From NCBI RefSeq assembly GCF_019913785.1, contig NZ_JAIOHK010000001.1, positions 21,816-85,815 of the forward strand: a DNA stretch of 64,000 nucleotides. The letters run 5' to 3'. Below are positions 61,592-64,000 of the stretch, piece by piece. The notes beneath the pieces are model-generated. The model searched no databases. It saw only the letters and a program-made list of their open reading frames with translations, and was not told the DNA's origin. Source of the DNA: Altibacter sp. GTDB lineage: Bacteria; Bacteroidota; Bacteroidia; Flavobacteriales; Flavobacteriaceae. Positions within the stretch are counted from its first letter, which is position 1. Every line of letters begins with the position of its first letter. Position numbers and translations under genes: made by a program.

Positions 61592-63637
61592 ATGAATTGT
61601 AGAAAAAGAACTCTCGGAATTTTATTGCTTTCGGCACTCGTGTTTGTGGCCTGTAAGGATGACGTTAAAAAAGAAGCCGAACCCGAATTGATCTCAGGCG
61701 TAATTACAGCAAATATGGATACCTCTGTTAACCCGGGGGATAATTTCACAGCCTATGTAAACGGAACCTGGATGAAGAATACAGAAATCCCTGCCGATAA
61801 ATCTTCCTATGGCGCCGGGTCCATGGTCCACGAAGCATCTGAAGAAAATGTAAAAAAGATTATTGAAGCAGCCGCGGCCGGTACCAACGAAGATGGCTCG
61901 GACGAACAAAAAGTAGGTGATCTCTACGGTTCGTTTATGAATATGGACAAACGAAATGAAATTGGGATGATCCCGCTACAGGCCGAATTCGCCAAAATAG
62001 ACGAGATTGCCAGTTACGACGATCTGGCTACCTATTTCGGTTATGCCAACAAATATGGGTATTCGGTGCCTGTAAGTCTGTTCTTCTATCAGGATTTTAA
62101 AAATCCTGAAGTTTTTACCACCTACCTCGTTCAAAGCGGATTAGGACTGCCGGACAGAGAGTATTATATAAAGACCGATGCTCGTTCCAAAGCGATACAG
62201 GATAGTTATCTGCGACATATTGGGATTATGTTCTCTATTGCCGATTTGAACAGTTCGATAGAAACCTCCAAGATGGTTTATAATCTGGAAAAAAAGTTAG
62301 CAGAAAAACATTTGGAAAAGGAAAAAACCCGTGACTTGGTGGCCTTGTACAATATGATCGAGAAAGACAAGCTCTCCGATCTCATGCCCAAATTCAATTG
62401 GAATAACTATTTGACCGAACTGGGAATAAACTCCCAGGATAAAATTGGGGTATTGACGATAGAATACCTAAAAAGTCTTGATCCAATCATTACATCAACT
62501 CCGCTCGAGAACTGGAAAACCTATTTAAAATGGGGGGCCATCAATGCCAATGCCTATTTAATGAATAAAATGATGGACGAGCAAAACTTTAATTTTTACA
62601 GCAAAGAACTAAACGGTACACCCGAACAACGTCCTATGTGGCGCCGAGGTGTGGGTGTGGTAAATGATAAGTTGGGCGAAGTAGTTGGAAAGGTATATGT
62701 AAAGGAGCATTTCCCACCCCAAGCCAAGCAGCGTATGGAAGTATTGGTGGGCAATTTACTGAAGGCCTATGAATCGAGTATCAAAGAATTGGACTGGATG
62801 AGTGAAGAGACCAAGGTACAGGCGCTGGACAAACTGAGCAAGTTTACCCCTAAGATTGGTTATCCCGACAAGTGGAGGGATTATTCGTCTCTCAGCATTT
62901 CGAAAGACGATCTGTTTGGCAATATGAAGAACGCTCGCTTGTTCGAATACAATCGCGACCTCAACAAATTAGGAAAACCCATCGATAAGACCGAATGGCA
63001 AATGAATCCGCAAACGGTAAATGCCTATTACAACCCAACGCTCAACGAGATTGTGTTCCCGGCAGCCATCTTGCAACCCCCTTTCTTCGATATGACGGCC
63101 GAAGATGCTATTAATTATGGGGCCATTGGCGCCGTAATTGGGCACGAAATCGGACATGGTTTTGACGATATGGGTAGCACCTTCGACGGGGATGGAGCCA
63201 TGCGTAATTGGTGGACCGAAAGCGATAAAGAAGAATTTAAAAAACGAACCGCAAATCTGGTAGCCCAATACAATGGTTTTGAAGTATTGCCCGAACTGAA
63301 TGTGAATGGTGAATTTACCCTGGGTGAAAATATTGGAGATCTGGGCGGACTTAGTATCGCACTGAAAGCCTATAAGATGTCCCTCAACGGAAAGGAAGGT
63401 CCCGAGATGGATGGCTATACCGCCGAACAACGTGTCTTTATTGGATGGGCACAAAGTTGGCTAGGCAAGTCCAGAGAAGAAGCCTTACGTGTACAGGTGG
63501 CCACCGACCCACACTCACCGAGAGACTTTAGAGTAAATGGTGTGGTGCGAAATGTACCCGAATTTTATGAAGCCTTCGGCGTAAAAGAAACGGACTCCTT
63601 ATACTTGGCGCCTGCAGAGCGCGTAAAGATCTGGTAA
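61592..63637 (+). CDS. M13 family (neprilysin-like) zinc metallopeptidase lipoprotein
   Basis: The ATG at 61592 is preferred to a TTG nine bases upstream, giving 681 aa. A lipoprotein signal ends in 'LVFVACKDD'. The M13 N-terminal domain begins 'DNFTAYVNGTWMKNTEIPAD'. The catalytic block is 'AVIGHEIGHGFDD' (zinc His518 and His522, Glu519) and 'GENIGDLGG' with the third ligand Glu579 and Asp583; the C-terminal 'DPHSPRDFRVNGVVRN' binds substrate. It probably degrades peptides at the cell envelope. It lies 140 bp after the M14 gene. Confidence 0.95.
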   Translation: MNCRKRTLGILLLSALVFVACKDDVKKEAEPELISGVITANMDTSVNPGDNFTAYVNGTWMKNTEIPADKSSYGAGSMVHEASEENVKKIIEAAAAGTNEDGSDEQKVGDLYGSFMNMDKRNEIGMIPLQAEFAKIDEIASYDDLATYFGYANKYGYSVPVSLFFYQDFKNPEVFTTYLVQSGLGLPDREYYIKTDARSKAIQDSYLRHIGIMFSIADLNSSIETSKMVYNLEKKLAEKHLEKEKTRDLVALYNMIEKDKLSDLMPKFNWNNYLTELGINSQDKIGVLTIEYLKSLDPIITSTPLENWKTYLKWGAINANAYLMNKMMDEQNFNFYSKELNGTPEQRPMWRRGVGVVNDKLGEVVGKVYVKEHFPPQAKQRMEVLVGNLLKAYESSIKELDWMSEETKVQALDKLSKFTPKIGYPDKWRDYSSLSISKDDLFGNMKNARLFEYNRDLNKLGKPIDKTEWQMNPQTVNAYYNPTLNEIVFPAAILQPPFFDMTAEDAINYGAIGAVIGHEIGHGFDDMGSTFDGDGAMRNWWTESDKEEFKKRTANLVAQYNGFEVLPELNVNGEFTLGENIGDLGGLSIALKAYKMSLNGKEGPEMDGYTAEQRVFIGWAQSWLGKSREEALRVQVATDPHSPRDFRVNGVVRNVPEFYEAFGVKETDSLYLAPAERVKIW

Positions 63638-63660
63638 AACTTAATTACTACTAAAATTTA

Positions 63661-63695
63661 GGCAGCAATACTTCTAGAAGTGTTGTTGCCTTTTT
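63661..63695 (+). terminator. Terminator after the M13 peptidase gene
   Basis: GGCAGCAATACTT and AAGTGTTGTTGCC form a 13-bp stem (two G-T pairs) around loop CTAG, followed by TTTTTG. It is a strong intrinsic terminator 23 bp after the stop codon. Confidence 0.88.
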
Positions 63696-63817
63696 GTTTC
63701 TGAAGTGATTATCACAGAATCTGTCTTGTAGTAATATTCAGATTTGATCACGTAGTACAGCCATTCCATATAACTGGCCGAACGCCTTTTAAACGAGTAG
63801 TTGAGTGCTTTTTCCAT
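63674..63817 (-). CDS. Possible small protein of 47 aa
   Basis: ATG at 63817, stop TAG inside the loop of the convergent M13 terminator. The peptide is basic and aromatic ('SFKRRSASYMEWLYYVIKSE' is its core) with no membrane helix or signal peptide. A near-consensus -7 element (CAAGTTTG) lies about 41 bp upstream. I do not recognise it. The frame could be extended upstream to 63895, but the ATG fits the promoter better. It may be non-coding. Confidence 0.4.
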   Translation of the reverse strand: MEKALNYSFKRRSASYMEWLYYVIKSEYYYKTDSVIITSETKRQQHF

Positions 63818-63972
63818 CGGTTTCGATTTTAAAAAGCAGAAGTGGTTAGTTGTCAATGCAAACTTGGGTCGGAATAAATGTAGGATATGAAGCACAATAA
63901 TCCAATCAATTTGTAATCTTTTTCTTACTTATTCGATAAAAAGACTCAAAATTAGGTGTAGAACACAGCACA

Positions 63973-64000
63973 GGGTTTGGGGTTTGGGGTTTGGGGTTTG
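63973..64000. repeat. GGGTTTG heptamer tandem repeat, cut by the window edge
   Basis: Four perfect copies of GGGTTTG fill the last 28 bases, giving runs of four G spaced by TTT. The array continues to the very last base, so its true length is unknown. Such G-runs can form a G-quadruplex. Confidence 0.85.

Larger units (their letters stand above)
63638..64000. other. 3'-terminal intergenic region: terminator, small ORF and tandem repeat
   Basis: This 363-bp stretch has no large gene. It contains the M13 terminator, a possible 47-aa reading frame on the minus strand, and a GGGTTTG tandem repeat at the window edge, each listed separately. Nothing else is seen in it. Confidence 0.6.

Noticed and set aside
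63973..64000. Telomere of a linear replicon
   Set aside because: The GGGTTTG array resembles telomere repeats, but the window is cut arbitrarily and no terminal hairpin or telomere gene is seen.

Overview
The window is ordinary chromosome from a member of the Bacteroidota, almost certainly a marine-type Flavobacteriaceae. The evidence is the two type IX secretion (T9SS) sorting-domain proteins (a gliding-motility-associated C-terminal domain and a type A 'PNP' C-terminal domain), DUF5606, bacillithiol synthesis (BshC), a flavobacterial RimK/GCS2 gene set, the near absence of Shine-Dalgarno sequences, and many copies of the Bacteroidota -7 promoter element TAnnTTTG upstream of genes. No rRNA, tRNA, CRISPR array, insertion sequence or prophage was seen.

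Layout. 1-6.8 kb (+): a TPR protein cut by the window edge, two tandem DUF368 (PopT-type undecaprenyl-phosphate translocase) genes, aroE, a DUF349 protein and a methyltransferase. 6.8-9.3 kb (-): mazG, and a ruvX-def-DUF5606 unit. 9.5-14.9 kb: dapD, then a lipopolysaccharide-core-like cluster (GT9, two GT2, a LPS-type kinase, GT4) whose genes alternate strands. 14.9-18 kb (+): tsaC, cca and ctaA packed end to end with GT4. 18-24 kb (+): a pRiA4b ORF-3-like protein, a nucleoid-associated protein, an ABC exporter pair and an 810-aa T9SS cargo protein. 24-28.3 kb (+): small accessory genes (methyltransferase, DinB, GNAT, a beta-propeller, DoxX-like) and a 340-bp stretch that may hold a decayed gene. 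28.3-31.2 kb (+): uvrB and rluF. 31.2-35.4 kb (-): Hsp20, a TerB-like protein, two exported proteins of unknown function and sucC. 35.5-39 kb (+): lysA, a class A beta-lactamase-fold lipoprotein, an SRPBCC protein and a small exported protein.

The most system-like locus is 39.1-44.1 kb (+): a RimK-type ATP-grasp ligase, a GCS2-type carboxylate-amine ligase, an N-formylglutamate-amidohydrolase-like enzyme and a GNAT-nitrilase fusion. The first three are packed within a few bases of each other. Together they provide two peptide-bond-forming ligases, two amide hydrolases and an acyltransferase, which suggests synthesis or remodelling of a small glutamate-like peptide or amide. The product is unknown. 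44.1-58.8 kb is almost all on the minus strand: bshC; guaA with a LysM/PBP1 lipoprotein and osmC; DUF922 and DUF3820 proteins; pyrG; yidC; a MORN-like exported protein; and mnmA with a T9SS subtilase and a nitronate-monooxygenase-like flavoprotein. 59-63.6 kb (+) holds two exported zinc peptidases (M14 and M13). The window ends in a GGGTTTG heptamer repeat that is cut by the edge.

Biosynthetic genes for the envelope and cell wall (dapD, lysA, DUF368, the LPS cluster, yidC, LysM) recur across the window, interleaved with housekeeping nucleotide and tRNA genes. Functions are assigned by reading motifs by eye; no database search was run.
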